Assembly: GCA_031549185.1 (NCBI GenBank)
Contig: JAVBQG010000005.1
Location: 1-64,000 of the forward strand
Reading direction: 5' to 3'
Origin: JAVBQG01 sp031549185
GTDB lineage: Bacteria > Synergistota > Synergistia > Synergistales > Synergistaceae
DNA length: 64,000 nucleotides
A model generated the notes under the pieces. It ran no database searches, was not told the DNA's origin, and worked only from the letters and a program-made list of their open reading frames with translations. Below are positions 7,519 to 15,203 of this stretch, piece by piece; the first letter of the stretch is position 1, and each line of letters starts with the position of its first letter. Both the position numbers and the translations under genes were made by a program.

Positions 7519-8007
7519 TCACATGCTGGAAAGAAGCGAAGTTGCCGCCGCCACGACGTCCTCGCCAGATACGCCGTAATCGCTGCTCTCCAGGGTCAGA
7601 TACCCGCCGTCCATATTCACGATTACGGAAACGCCCAGGACGGGGTGCGTCTCGACGATTGCGGCATGCCCGCCGATTTCGAACGTCCGATAGGTACAAC
7701 CGGAGCCAAGTGGACCGTCGTTCACGTCGACATTCATGGGTGGAAAGCGCAGCATCTTCGGCCCCTTGCCCACCATCAGCGTCGCGCGGATCGGAAGACC
7801 GGAGACCGCGCGATAGTCGCGCTGTAGCCAGACACCCTGATTACCCGACACGGTGTCGAGGTTCGTCGTCCTCAGTTCGCCGCAGATCCATCCGGGTACG
7901 TCGGGAAGATTCGGCATACCCTGCGCGAGGACGCAGGTGGAGAGGACAAGGCAAAAGAGCGGAGAGAGGAGCGTCAGAAGAAATCGTCTGAAATTTTTTT
8001 GTGTCAT
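7519..8007 (-). CDS. Secreted protein of unknown function
   Basis: A 162-residue protein not recognised as any family. The start at 8007 gives MTQKNFRRFLLTLLSPLFCL, a classical signal peptide (basic n-region, hydrophobic core, probable cleavage after VLAQ); LSTC is a poor lipobox. A GGGGGTGAT Shine-Dalgarno-like site is about 10 bases upstream. The mature part has two cysteines (WICGEL and GSGCTYR), which could form a disulfide, and a run of alternating hydrophobic residues suggesting beta structure. The gene is convergent with rubredoxin and divergent from miaB. An exported location is well supported; nothing can be said of its role. Confidence 0.7.
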   Translation of the reverse strand: MTQKNFRRFLLTLLSPLFCLVLSTCVLAQGMPNLPDVPGWICGELRTTNLDTVSGNQGVWLQRDYRAVSGLPIRATLMVGKGPKMLRFPPMNVDVNDGPLGSGCTYRTFEIGGHAAIVETHPVLGVSVIVNMDGGYLTLESSDYGVSGEDVVAAATSLLSSM

Positions 8008-8029
8008 ATGCACATGATCACCCCCGGTT

Positions 8030-8039
8030 ATTATATACT
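8030..8039. promoter_or_regulatory. Overlapping divergent -10 elements between the secreted protein and miaB
   Basis: On the minus strand there is a perfect TATAAT at 8035-8030, and on the plus strand TATACT at 8034-8039. Neither has a strong -35 box. The two elements overlap, so transcription of the two genes is likely to be mutually exclusive at any moment. This is motif reading only. Confidence 0.4.
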
Positions 8040-8095
8040 GTACTCTCGCGAACACACTTTAGATTTTACACGCGAAGACGCAAGGAGAAAAACAC

Positions 8096-9424
8096 GTGCC
8101 CAATACATTTTCGATTCAGGTATACGGCTGCCAGATGAACGTCTACGACGGCGACCGCCTTCGCAGCGCGATGACGGCTCACGGCTGGCGGGAGACGAGC
8201 GCCCCGGATGACGCGGACTTCGTCATATTCGTCACCTGCAGCATCCGCGACAAGGCCGAGCAGAAGGTTGCAAGCGAATTGGGCCGCTTCCGCGCGTCGT
8301 GGGAGAAAAATCGCAAGCCGCGCGTCGCGTTGCTCGGCTGCATGGCGCAGCGGACGGGGGAGAGCTTCGCGAAGAAATTCCCCTGGATTCGTGTCGTCGC
8401 GGGGCCCAGGCACCTCGGGGCCGTTCCGGGGGCCATTCTGGCGAGCGCCTCGGACGATAAAGTGCGCCTGCATATGGACGAAGATCCGAACGCGCTCGAC
8501 GACCTCGCCTGCGCTCCGACGCAGCGCAGCAACCCGCACAAGGCGTACGTCACCATCGCGCACGGCTGCGACCAGTTCTGCTCGTACTGCATCGTGCCGT
8601 ACGTGCGGGGGCGTTTCGGCTCCCGCGCGCCGGACGAAATTTTGCGCGAGATCGAGACTCTCGTGGAAAGCGGCGTTCGCGAGGTCACCCTGCTGGGGCA
8701 GAACGTCAACACCTACGGCAAGGACTTCGGCGGAGAGAGGGGCGACTACCGTTTCGCGCGTCTGCTGGGCGACGTGGCGTCGCTGGACGGGGTCGAGCGC
8801 CTGCGCTTTACGACGTCGCACCCCATCGACTTCACCGACGACATTCTCGAGACGATGGTCTCGCACCGCAACATCTGCCCCGGCATCAATCTGCCGGTCC
8901 AATCGGGCAACGACAAGGTACTGCGCGAGATGAACCGGAAGTACACGCGGGTGCAGTACATGGACACCGTGCGGCGGATACGCGACGCGCTACCGGAGTT
9001 GGGCCTGACGACCGATCTGATCGTCGGTTTTCCCGGCGAGACGGAGGCGGAGTTCGAGGATTCCGTCTCGCTGTTGGAGACGGTGCGCTTCGACCTCGTC
9101 CACACGGCGGCCTACTCCCCGCGGGAGGGGACGCCGGCGGCGGCGAGAACGGACCAGGTCCCTGGGCGCGAACGGGCGCGGCGCCTGGTCGAGATCAACG
9201 AGATACAGGCGGGGATCTCCCGCGATATCAACGAATCGCTGATCGGCAGCACCGCCGAGATCATTCTCGACGAGCCCGCGCCGAAGGGGAAGGGACTTCT
9301 GCAGGGACGCACGCGCACCGACAAGGTCGTCCTCGTGGCGGCGACGCCCGACGACATCGGCAGGACCTGCGTGGCGAAGATCACGGACGCAAGCCCGTGG
9401 TGCCTCGACGGAGAATTGATATGA
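8096..9424 (+). CDS. miaB: tRNA-2-methylthio-N6-dimethylallyladenosine synthase
   Basis: A radical SAM methylthiotransferase that adds the 2-methylthio group to i6A37 of tRNAs reading U-starting codons. The 442-residue length is standard. Domains in order: the UPF0004 domain with the auxiliary-cluster cysteines (YGCQMN, VTCSIRDKAEQK, LLGCMAQ); the radical SAM core with C-x3-C-x2-C in GCDQFCSYCIVPYVRG; and the C-terminal TRAM domain. The start is a GTG at 8096 with AAGGAG 7-8 bases upstream. The stop overlaps comEA by ATGA. The motif set fits MiaB rather than MtaB or RimO, although i6A synthase (miaA) is not in the window. Confidence 0.92.
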   Translation: MPNTFSIQVYGCQMNVYDGDRLRSAMTAHGWRETSAPDDADFVIFVTCSIRDKAEQKVASELGRFRASWEKNRKPRVALLGCMAQRTGESFAKKFPWIRVVAGPRHLGAVPGAILASASDDKVRLHMDEDPNALDDLACAPTQRSNPHKAYVTIAHGCDQFCSYCIVPYVRGRFGSRAPDEILREIETLVESGVREVTLLGQNVNTYGKDFGGERGDYRFARLLGDVASLDGVERLRFTTSHPIDFTDDILETMVSHRNICPGINLPVQSGNDKVLREMNRKYTRVQYMDTVRRIRDALPELGLTTDLIVGFPGETEAEFEDSVSLLETVRFDLVHTAAYSPREGTPAAARTDQVPGRERARRLVEINEIQAGISRDINESLIGSTAEIILDEPAPKGKGLLQGRTRTDKVVLVAATPDDIGRTCVAKITDASPWCLDGELI

Positions 9425-10086
9425 TCCTCTTCGAGGATTCCAAATTTTCACGCCACAAGTGGCTCTTTCTGGCCGGGGGCGCCGTCTGCCTGTTCGTCGC
9501 CTTTTCGCTGACGGCTCTGTTCGGCGGAAAATTCGCGCCCGAGGAGACGGTGAAGGAGGCTCCGACGGAGTTCGAGGTCCTCGACGAGAGCACGGCGGCG
9601 GCAAACCGCTGGGTGGTCTACATCACCGGCGCCGTCATGCACCCCGGCGTCTACGAGGTTCAGGCAGGAGCGCGAATAAACGACGCCCTGCAAAAGGCCG
9701 GCGGATTTTCCATTCACGCCGACCCCGAGGCGGTGAACCTCGCCGCGAAGATCGAAGACGGCGTACACATCCGAATACCGGAGAAAGGCGAGGCGAGGCA
9801 AGGGGAACAGGGCGCGCCCGTTACACCCGCCAAAGGAGGGACCGCACCCCAGAACAACGCCGCGCCCGGGAAGACCCAGCCTCAAGCGGGCAAGATCGAC
9901 ATCAACCGCGCGTCTGCTGCGGAACTGCAAAACCTCCCCGGCATCGGGCCGAAGCTCTCGCAAGCCATCGTGGATTATCGAGAGGCGAATGGCCCCTTCA
10001 TGGCAGCGGAGGATCTGAAGAACGTCAGGGGCATCGCGGAAAAGCGTTTCGAGGCCGCCAGGGATTTCATTACGATCTCGCCGTAG
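9421..10086 (+). CDS. comEA: ComEA-type DNA-binding competence protein
   Basis: A membrane-anchored double-stranded DNA receptor of natural transformation. The start is taken at the ATG in the ATGA overlap with miaB (221 residues). Layout: a transmembrane segment at residues about 14-34; an SLBB domain at about 61-122 (RWVVYITGAVMHPGVYEV); a Gly/Pro/Gln-rich linker at about 123-157; and a tandem helix-hairpin-helix domain at 158-221 (KIDINRASAAELQNLPGIGP), which binds the DNA backbone. The SLBB-HhH architecture matches Bacillus ComEA. comEC follows 12 bases downstream. Confidence 0.93.
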   Translation: MILFEDSKFSRHKWLFLAGGAVCLFVAFSLTALFGGKFAPEETVKEAPTEFEVLDESTAAANRWVVYITGAVMHPGVYEVQAGARINDALQKAGGFSIHADPEAVNLAAKIEDGVHIRIPEKGEARQGEQGAPVTPAKGGTAPQNNAAPGKTQPQAGKIDINRASAAELQNLPGIGPKLSQAIVDYREANGPFMAAEDLKNVRGIAEKRFEAARDFITISP

Positions 10087-10098
10087 AAAACCCGCCGG

Positions 10099-11565
10099 AT
10101 GGAAGAACCGCACGAATTCTCCCCCCATCGTTTTGCAAGCCCGCTGGCCGACGCGCCCGCCCTCGGCGTCTTTCTCGCCTGGTGCGCGGTCGTTGCGTGC
10201 GCCGAGACAGGTCTTTTTCCTCTCTGGACAACATGTCTTCTCTCCTTTTCCGTCGCGGCGGGCTGGTTCCTCTTCGGCACGACGACGCCCAACCGCTCAT
10301 CCCTCGCCGTGTGCGCCTTTTCGATCCCGATTCTGCTGGCCGGTTCCATCTTTCTTCACGGACGCGTGACGTCTGTGGAGGCTATTCCGCCGTATATCGA
10401 ATCGGAGGGGACGGTTCTGGCAGAGAGGCAATGGGGCTACGGGCGAATCGCGCTTGTGAAAACCGAGTCGGGGAAATACGTCCTGCGCCTTGGCCGGGGT
10501 AAGGTCTCCGTGAAGCCGGGCGATGCCGTCTTCTTCTCGGGCACGACATCCCTTTTTTCCCGCGCGTCCGAGAAGAACAAATTCGACGAATACCTCTACT
10601 GGCGCGCCAGAGGTGCACTCTGCGCCGTCGAGGACGCCGCCGTCTTCGTACGCGGCAACGCCGGAGGGCTTCCTGCCTGGCGCGAGGCGCTGAACGAGCG
10701 GATCGAGGGGAGCCTGCCCCCTCGCACGGCGGGCTACGTGCTCGCCTCGTGGACCGGCAAACGGGACGCCGAGCTCGAATCCCTGCACCGCGCGGCGGGT
10801 ACGTCGCATCTTCTTGCCGTCTCCGGTTTTCACGTCGCCGTAGTGGCGGGCATCTTCGCGTGGCTGTTGCGCAGCTTTCGGTATCGTTCGATTGCGATCG
10901 CTCTCGTCGTCTGGTTCTATACGCTCCTCACCGGAGCCGCCCCCAGCGCCGTCCGAGCAGCCGCCATGATTCAGATCGTCCTGCTCGGAAACCTCCTCGG
11001 CAGGAGCGGGGGAGCGTTCAACGCGACCGCCGTCGCGGGCGGGACCATGCTGCTCTGGAGCCCCTGGATATTCTGGGACGTGGGGTGGCGGCTGTCGATA
11101 CTCGCCGTCCTCACCCTCACAGCCATCGTGAAGGTGGATTGCTCGAACGCCGTCAAGGTGTTCCTGACGGGCCCGGTCGTCTGGCTTGCCACGGCGCTTC
11201 AGGCAACGTGGACGTTCGGCGAGGTTCCGCTGGCGGGGATCTTCGTGAACTACGCGGCGCTCCCGGTCTTCGCCGTATTGCTTCCCGCCTCCTTCGCCCT
11301 TTCGATCCCCGCGCTTGCGGGCCTGCCCGGCGGATACGCAGTCGCAAACGTCGCGGAATTTTTCTTCGCGCGCTGGGAACAATTTTCGAGCAACGTCGTC
11401 TTCCTCTGCCCATGGAAAATTGCCTTCTCGGCGCCCCTCGCGCTCTCCTGCGTCCTGCTCCTCGCGTTCCTCTTCGCGACCGCCTCCGGGTTTTCACGGA
11501 TTCGCGCATATCTCCTCCTCTTTCCCGTGACCCTGGGGACGCTCTATTTTCTTGCCATGATGTAA
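10099..11565 (+). CDS. comEC: ComEC/Rec2-type DNA-uptake channel, short form
   Basis: A polytopic inner-membrane channel that takes up single-stranded DNA. The protein has 488 residues: an N-terminal pair of membrane helices, a soluble OB-like (DUF4131-type) region around residues 90-185, then the competence domain with the hallmark SHLLAVSGFHV (residues 236-246) and about eight hydrophobic helices. It ends directly after the last helix (LYFLAMM). The C-terminal metallo-beta-lactamase-like domain of full-length ComEC (about 750 residues) is absent, and no such domain is encoded immediately downstream. The open frame shows no frameshift scar, so this appears to be a naturally short form. Confidence 0.88.
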   Translation: MEEPHEFSPHRFASPLADAPALGVFLAWCAVVACAETGLFPLWTTCLLSFSVAAGWFLFGTTTPNRSSLAVCAFSIPILLAGSIFLHGRVTSVEAIPPYIESEGTVLAERQWGYGRIALVKTESGKYVLRLGRGKVSVKPGDAVFFSGTTSLFSRASEKNKFDEYLYWRARGALCAVEDAAVFVRGNAGGLPAWREALNERIEGSLPPRTAGYVLASWTGKRDAELESLHRAAGTSHLLAVSGFHVAVVAGIFAWLLRSFRYRSIAIALVVWFYTLLTGAAPSAVRAAAMIQIVLLGNLLGRSGGAFNATAVAGGTMLLWSPWIFWDVGWRLSILAVLTLTAIVKVDCSNAVKVFLTGPVVWLATALQATWTFGEVPLAGIFVNYAALPVFAVLLPASFALSIPALAGLPGGYAVANVAEFFFARWEQFSSNVVFLCPWKIAFSAPLALSCVLLLAFLFATASGFSRIRAYLLLFPVTLGTLYFLAMM

Positions 11566-11611
11566 AATAGATCGACTCGAATTTTTCGAATTTTATTGGG
11601 AGGCTTCGATC

Positions 11612-12388
11612 ATGCTGCTGGTTCTGGATATAGGCAATACGAACATCGTCGTGGGGCTCTTCGAGAACGAGGCGCTTACGGGACACTGGAGGCTCTCGTC
11701 GCTGGAGCGAACGGAGGACGAAGCGGGCTTGCTGCTGCTGGATCTGCTCAAAGCCAACGGCGTCTCGAGCGGCAGGATCGAGGGCGCGATTCTCTCGAGC
11801 GTCGTGCCTCGCCTCGAAGAGGTGTGGCACGACGCGATCAAGGCGTATCTGGGGGTCGAGCCGTTCGTCGTGACGTCGAAGATGGACCTCGGTATGGGCA
11901 TAGACATGCCCAACCCCGCCGAAGTCGGCGCGGACAGGCTGGTCAACTCGGTCGCTGCAATCGCAAAGTACGGATACCCCCTGATCACCGTCGACCTCGG
12001 CACGGCGGTCACGCTCGACGTGGTATCCGCAAAGGGCGCCTACATCGGCGGCGCCATCGCACCGGGGCTCGCCGTCAGCATGGCGACGCTCTTCTCGAAA
12101 GCGGCCAAATTGCCGCAGGTCGTCCTCACAGCCCCCGAGTGCGCCATCGGGCATGACACGAAGAGCGCGATCCAGTCTGGCATCGTCTACGGCTACGTGG
12201 GGCTGGTCGACTCGCTGGTGGAACGGATGTTCGCGGAGCTGGGGACGAAAACACCCGTCGTCGCTACGGGCGGACACGCGGAGATCCTTGCGAGCCAGTC
12301 GAAGACCATCACGCACGTGGAACCGTGGCTGACCCTCGACGGCCTTCTGATCCTCTACAAGCGCTGCAGAGGCATGAACGCTCGATGA
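11612..12388 (+). CDS. coaX: Type III pantothenate kinase
   Basis: Catalyses the first committed step of coenzyme A synthesis, pantothenate to 4'-phosphopantothenate. The 258-residue protein has the ASKHA-fold phosphate loop LDIGNTNIVVGLFE at the N-terminus, the GADRLVNSVAA motif (residues about 108-118), and the second nucleotide loop VDLGTAVTLDVV (about 128-139). GGGAGG lies about 11 bases before the ATG. The stop overlaps the start of the dihydrouridine synthase gene by ATGA, a frequent bacterial pairing of coaX with dus. Confidence 0.96.
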   Translation: MLLVLDIGNTNIVVGLFENEALTGHWRLSSLERTEDEAGLLLLDLLKANGVSSGRIEGAILSSVVPRLEEVWHDAIKAYLGVEPFVVTSKMDLGMGIDMPNPAEVGADRLVNSVAAIAKYGYPLITVDLGTAVTLDVVSAKGAYIGGAIAPGLAVSMATLFSKAAKLPQVVLTAPECAIGHDTKSAIQSGIVYGYVGLVDSLVERMFAELGTKTPVVATGGHAEILASQSKTITHVEPWLTLDGLLILYKRCRGMNAR

Positions 12389-13362
12389 CAAAAGATCTTC
12401 TTCTCGGCGGCGTACGAACGGAGTCCCCGATCTGGCTCGCGCCGCTCGCGGGCGTCACCACACGCACGTTCCGGAATTTTCACAGAAAATTGGGCGCGGG
12501 GCTCGTTCACACCGAGATGGTGAGCGCCGTCGGCCTGTCGTACAAAAACCGCAAGACCGCCGACCTGCTGGGCGACGACTCGGAGCCCGGCCCGATCGTG
12601 CTGCAGCTCTTCGCGCCCGACGCGGAGAGCTTGATGCGCGGCGCCGAGCTCGCCGTTCGGGCGCGCCGCTTCGACGCGATCGAGATCAACATGGCCTGCC
12701 CGATGCCGAAGGTGACGAAGAAGGGATCCGGCTCGCGACTCATCGAACGTCCCGACGTGGCCGCGGAGATGACGCGGCGCCTGAAGGCGCTCGGGCTTCC
12801 GACGTGGGTGAAGACGCGCATCGGCGATTCGAAGAAACACCCGCTGTCGACGCGAGATTTCTGTGCCATGCTCACCGACGCGGGCGCGGATCTCCTGATG
12901 CTGCACGGCAGGACCCCGGCACAGCGGTACGAAGGCAAGGCGGACAAAAAAGCCGTCTGCGGCGTGGCGAAGGAGCTCTCCGTGCCGCTCGTCGCGAGCG
13001 GGGATTACTACACGCCGGACGACGCGCGCGAATATCTGGACGGCGGATGCGCCGGCGTGCTGGCCGCGCGAGGCGTGCTGCGCGACGTCTTTCTCATCCC
13101 AAAGACGCTCGCTGCGCTCGGTTACGGCGTATCGGAGAAATTTTTACACCCGACCGTCGCCGACCAGATCGATGCCCTGATCGCAATCGGACGCGCCGGC
13201 ATCGCGCACGAGGGCGAGTCGTTCACACTCGTGCTCACGAGGCGGATGCTGGCGGGACTCTTCAAGGGCTTCCCCGGAGCCGCCGCGATCCGCCAAGCCT
13301 GCGCCTCATGCAAGAGATGGGCGGAGCTGGAGGAGAGACTGGCGGAGCTGCGGGAAGGCTAG
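12385..13362 (+). CDS. dus: tRNA-dihydrouridine synthase (DusB-like)
   Basis: An FMN-dependent TIM-barrel enzyme reducing uridines in the tRNA D-loop. The 325-residue length from the ATG in the coaX overlap is normal. Key parts: the N-terminal strand WLAPLAGVTTRTFRN; the catalytic cysteine in INMACPMPKVTKKGSG (residues about 97-112); HGRTPAQRYEGKAD (phosphate/FMN and tRNA contacts); and VASGDYYTPDDAREYLDGGC. The family normally has NxGCPxxKV, so ACPMPKV is a mild variant with the cysteine preserved. The exact subfamily (A, B or C) is not certain; the context with coaX suggests DusB. Confidence 0.9.
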   Translation: MTKDLLLGGVRTESPIWLAPLAGVTTRTFRNFHRKLGAGLVHTEMVSAVGLSYKNRKTADLLGDDSEPGPIVLQLFAPDAESLMRGAELAVRARRFDAIEINMACPMPKVTKKGSGSRLIERPDVAAEMTRRLKALGLPTWVKTRIGDSKKHPLSTRDFCAMLTDAGADLLMLHGRTPAQRYEGKADKKAVCGVAKELSVPLVASGDYYTPDDAREYLDGGCAGVLAARGVLRDVFLIPKTLAALGYGVSEKFLHPTVADQIDALIAIGRAGIAHEGESFTLVLTRRMLAGLFKGFPGAAAIRQACASCKRWAELEERLAELREG

Positions 13363-13676
13363 AAGCACTCCTCCCGCCTGCCTGCGGCGACCACTCCCTC
13401 TTGGAGACAAGGGACACCTGGAGATCGCCAGATTTTTATCAGATTCAGCGCTTTTTTCGATTCCCATAATGAACCGTGCCCTCGATAAAAAATCACATAC
13501 TTGCATATGCGTCTTCTGCCCCCCTCCCGGGGCGAGGGAGGTGGCAGCGCGAAGCGCTGACGGAGGGAGCTCCTAGGTTCGTTCCCGATGGATTTTTGCG
13601 ATGTTGTGGAGTAAAATAACGGACAGTCTTCGAAAATACGATAAAGATACGCTTTATCCCGAGAGGAGCAGTTGTA
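13363..13676. other. Intergenic region before lysS
   Basis: 314 bases without a plausible gene. It contains a palindromic repeat-like element at 13518-13573 (listed separately). Near the lysS end are TAAAAT at 13612-13617 (a possible -10 without a convincing -35) and GAGAGGAG just before the lysS ATG. The first 100 bases show no recognisable terminator for dus. Confidence 0.6.
13518..13573. repeat. Palindromic intergenic element (three short hairpins)
   Basis: Hairpin 1: CCTCCC (13523-13528) with GGGAGG (13536-13541), extended by GCC/GGC. Hairpin 2: CAGCGC-GAA-GCGCTG (13545-13559), perfect. Hairpin 3: the self-complementary GGAGCTCC (13566-13573). The dense palindromy and GC skew are typical of dispersed REP-like repeats. 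Only one copy is seen here. Confidence 0.45.
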
Positions 13677-15188
13677 ATGGTTGAAGAGATAAAGAATCCC
13701 GAAGTCGCGACCGAAATGCCCGAGGAGGAGATATTTCGCCAGCGCAAGGACAAACTGGAGCGCCTCCGCGCGGAGGAGGGCTACGATCCTTACGTGAACG
13801 ACCAGTGGGATTGCGAGCAGACGCTGTCGTACATTCGCGAGCATTATGCGGCCCTCGGCATCGACGAGGAATCCCCCGACAAGCTCTCCGTCGCGGGCAG
13901 GATCATGACCCTGCGCCGCCACGGCAAGGCAGCTTTCGCCAACCTCGCAGACGACCGGGCGCAGATGCAGCTCTACTTCCAGCACGACATCCTGGGCGAA
14001 GAGGCCTACACGTTCTTCAAGAAGTGGGTCGACGCGGGCGACATCGTCGGCATCAAGGGCACGCCCTTCCGCACGCAGCGCGGCGAGCTGTCGCTCAAGG
14101 TCACGGAGTTCTCGCTGCTCTCAAAGGCTCTGCGTCCGCTGCCCGAGAAGTGGCACGGTCTCAAGGACGTCGAGATCCGTTATCGCAGGCGCTACGTCGA
14201 CCTGATTGCCAATCCCGAGGTACGCGACGTCTTCCGCAAGAGGGCGCTGATCATCAAGACCTTCCGCCGCGTACTGGAAGCGCACGATACGCTGGAGGTG
14301 CAGACGCCGGTCCTCTCGACGCTCGCGGGCGGCGCCAACGCGCGTCCGTTCGTCACGCACCACAACACGCTCGACATCGACATGTACCTGCGCATCGCGA
14401 CGGAGCTGTACCTGAAGCGCCTCGTGGTCGGACAGCTCAACCGCGTTTACGAGATCGGTCCCAACTTCCGCAACGAGGGCATGGACACGCGCCACAACCC
14501 CGAGTACACGGCGATGGAGGTCTACTGGGCCTACGGCAGCTACCGCGACATGATGAACCTGGCGGAGGAGCTGCTGGTCGCCTGTGCGGACGAACTCGGC
14601 GGGCGCAAGATCAACTACCAGGGGCGCGAGATCGACCTCACGCCCCCCTTCCGTCGCGCGACGATGGCCGAGCTGGTACAGGAGGAGACCGGCGTCGATT
14701 TCCTGAGCATCACCGATCAGGAGGCGCGCAAACTGGCGAAGGAGAAGCACATCGACGTGCTGAAGAACAGCACGCGCTACGACATCCTGCCGCTCTTCTT
14801 CGAGGAGTTCGTCGAGGAGAAGCTGATTCAGCCGACGTTCGTCTTCGGACACCCGACCGTCATCTCTCCGCTTTCGAAACGCAACAGGGAGAACCCGGAC
14901 GTGACCGACCGCTTCGAGCTATTCATCAACGGCTGGGAGTTCGCCAATGCTTTCAGCGAGCTGAACGACCCGATCGACCAGCGCGAGCGCTTCGTCGACC
15001 AGGCGCGCAAGAAGGACGAGGGCGACGAGGAGTCGCACCCGTTCGATGAGGACTTCGTCAACGCGCTCGAGTACGGCCTGCCGCCGACGGGCGGCATGGG
15101 CGTCGGCATCGACCGCACCGTCATGCTGCTGACCGACTCCAAGAGCATCCGCGACGTCATCCTCTTTCCAACCATGAGGCCGCTGTAG
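13677..15188 (+). CDS. lysS: Lysyl-tRNA synthetase, class II
   Basis: A class IIb synthetase that charges tRNA-Lys. The 503-residue length is normal. The N-terminal OB-fold anticodon-binding domain (residues about 60-165, SVAGRIMTLRRHGKAAF) is followed by the catalytic domain with motif 1 (around RRRYVDLIANPEVRDVF), motif 2 (GPNFRNEGMDTRHNPEYTAM) and motif 3 (GGMGVGIDRTVMLLT). The ATG has GAGAGGAG upstream. ligA follows 15 bases after the stop, so the two are probably co-transcribed. No class I LysK is seen. Confidence 0.98.
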   Translation: MVEEIKNPEVATEMPEEEIFRQRKDKLERLRAEEGYDPYVNDQWDCEQTLSYIREHYAALGIDEESPDKLSVAGRIMTLRRHGKAAFANLADDRAQMQLYFQHDILGEEAYTFFKKWVDAGDIVGIKGTPFRTQRGELSLKVTEFSLLSKALRPLPEKWHGLKDVEIRYRRRYVDLIANPEVRDVFRKRALIIKTFRRVLEAHDTLEVQTPVLSTLAGGANARPFVTHHNTLDIDMYLRIATELYLKRLVVGQLNRVYEIGPNFRNEGMDTRHNPEYTAMEVYWAYGSYRDMMNLAEELLVACADELGGRKINYQGREIDLTPPFRRATMAELVQEETGVDFLSITDQEARKLAKEKHIDVLKNSTRYDILPLFFEEFVEEKLIQPTFVFGHPTVISPLSKRNRENPDVTDRFELFINGWEFANAFSELNDPIDQRERFVDQARKKDEGDEESHPFDEDFVNALEYGLPPTGGMGVGIDRTVMLLTDSKSIRDVILFPTMRPL

Positions 15189-15203
15189 AAGACGGACGAT
15201 TCC

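Noticed and set aside
10099..11612. comEC considered as a frameshifted pseudogene
   Set aside because: The frame is uninterrupted, ends after the final membrane helix, and no metallo-beta-lactamase coding remnant is visible before coaX.
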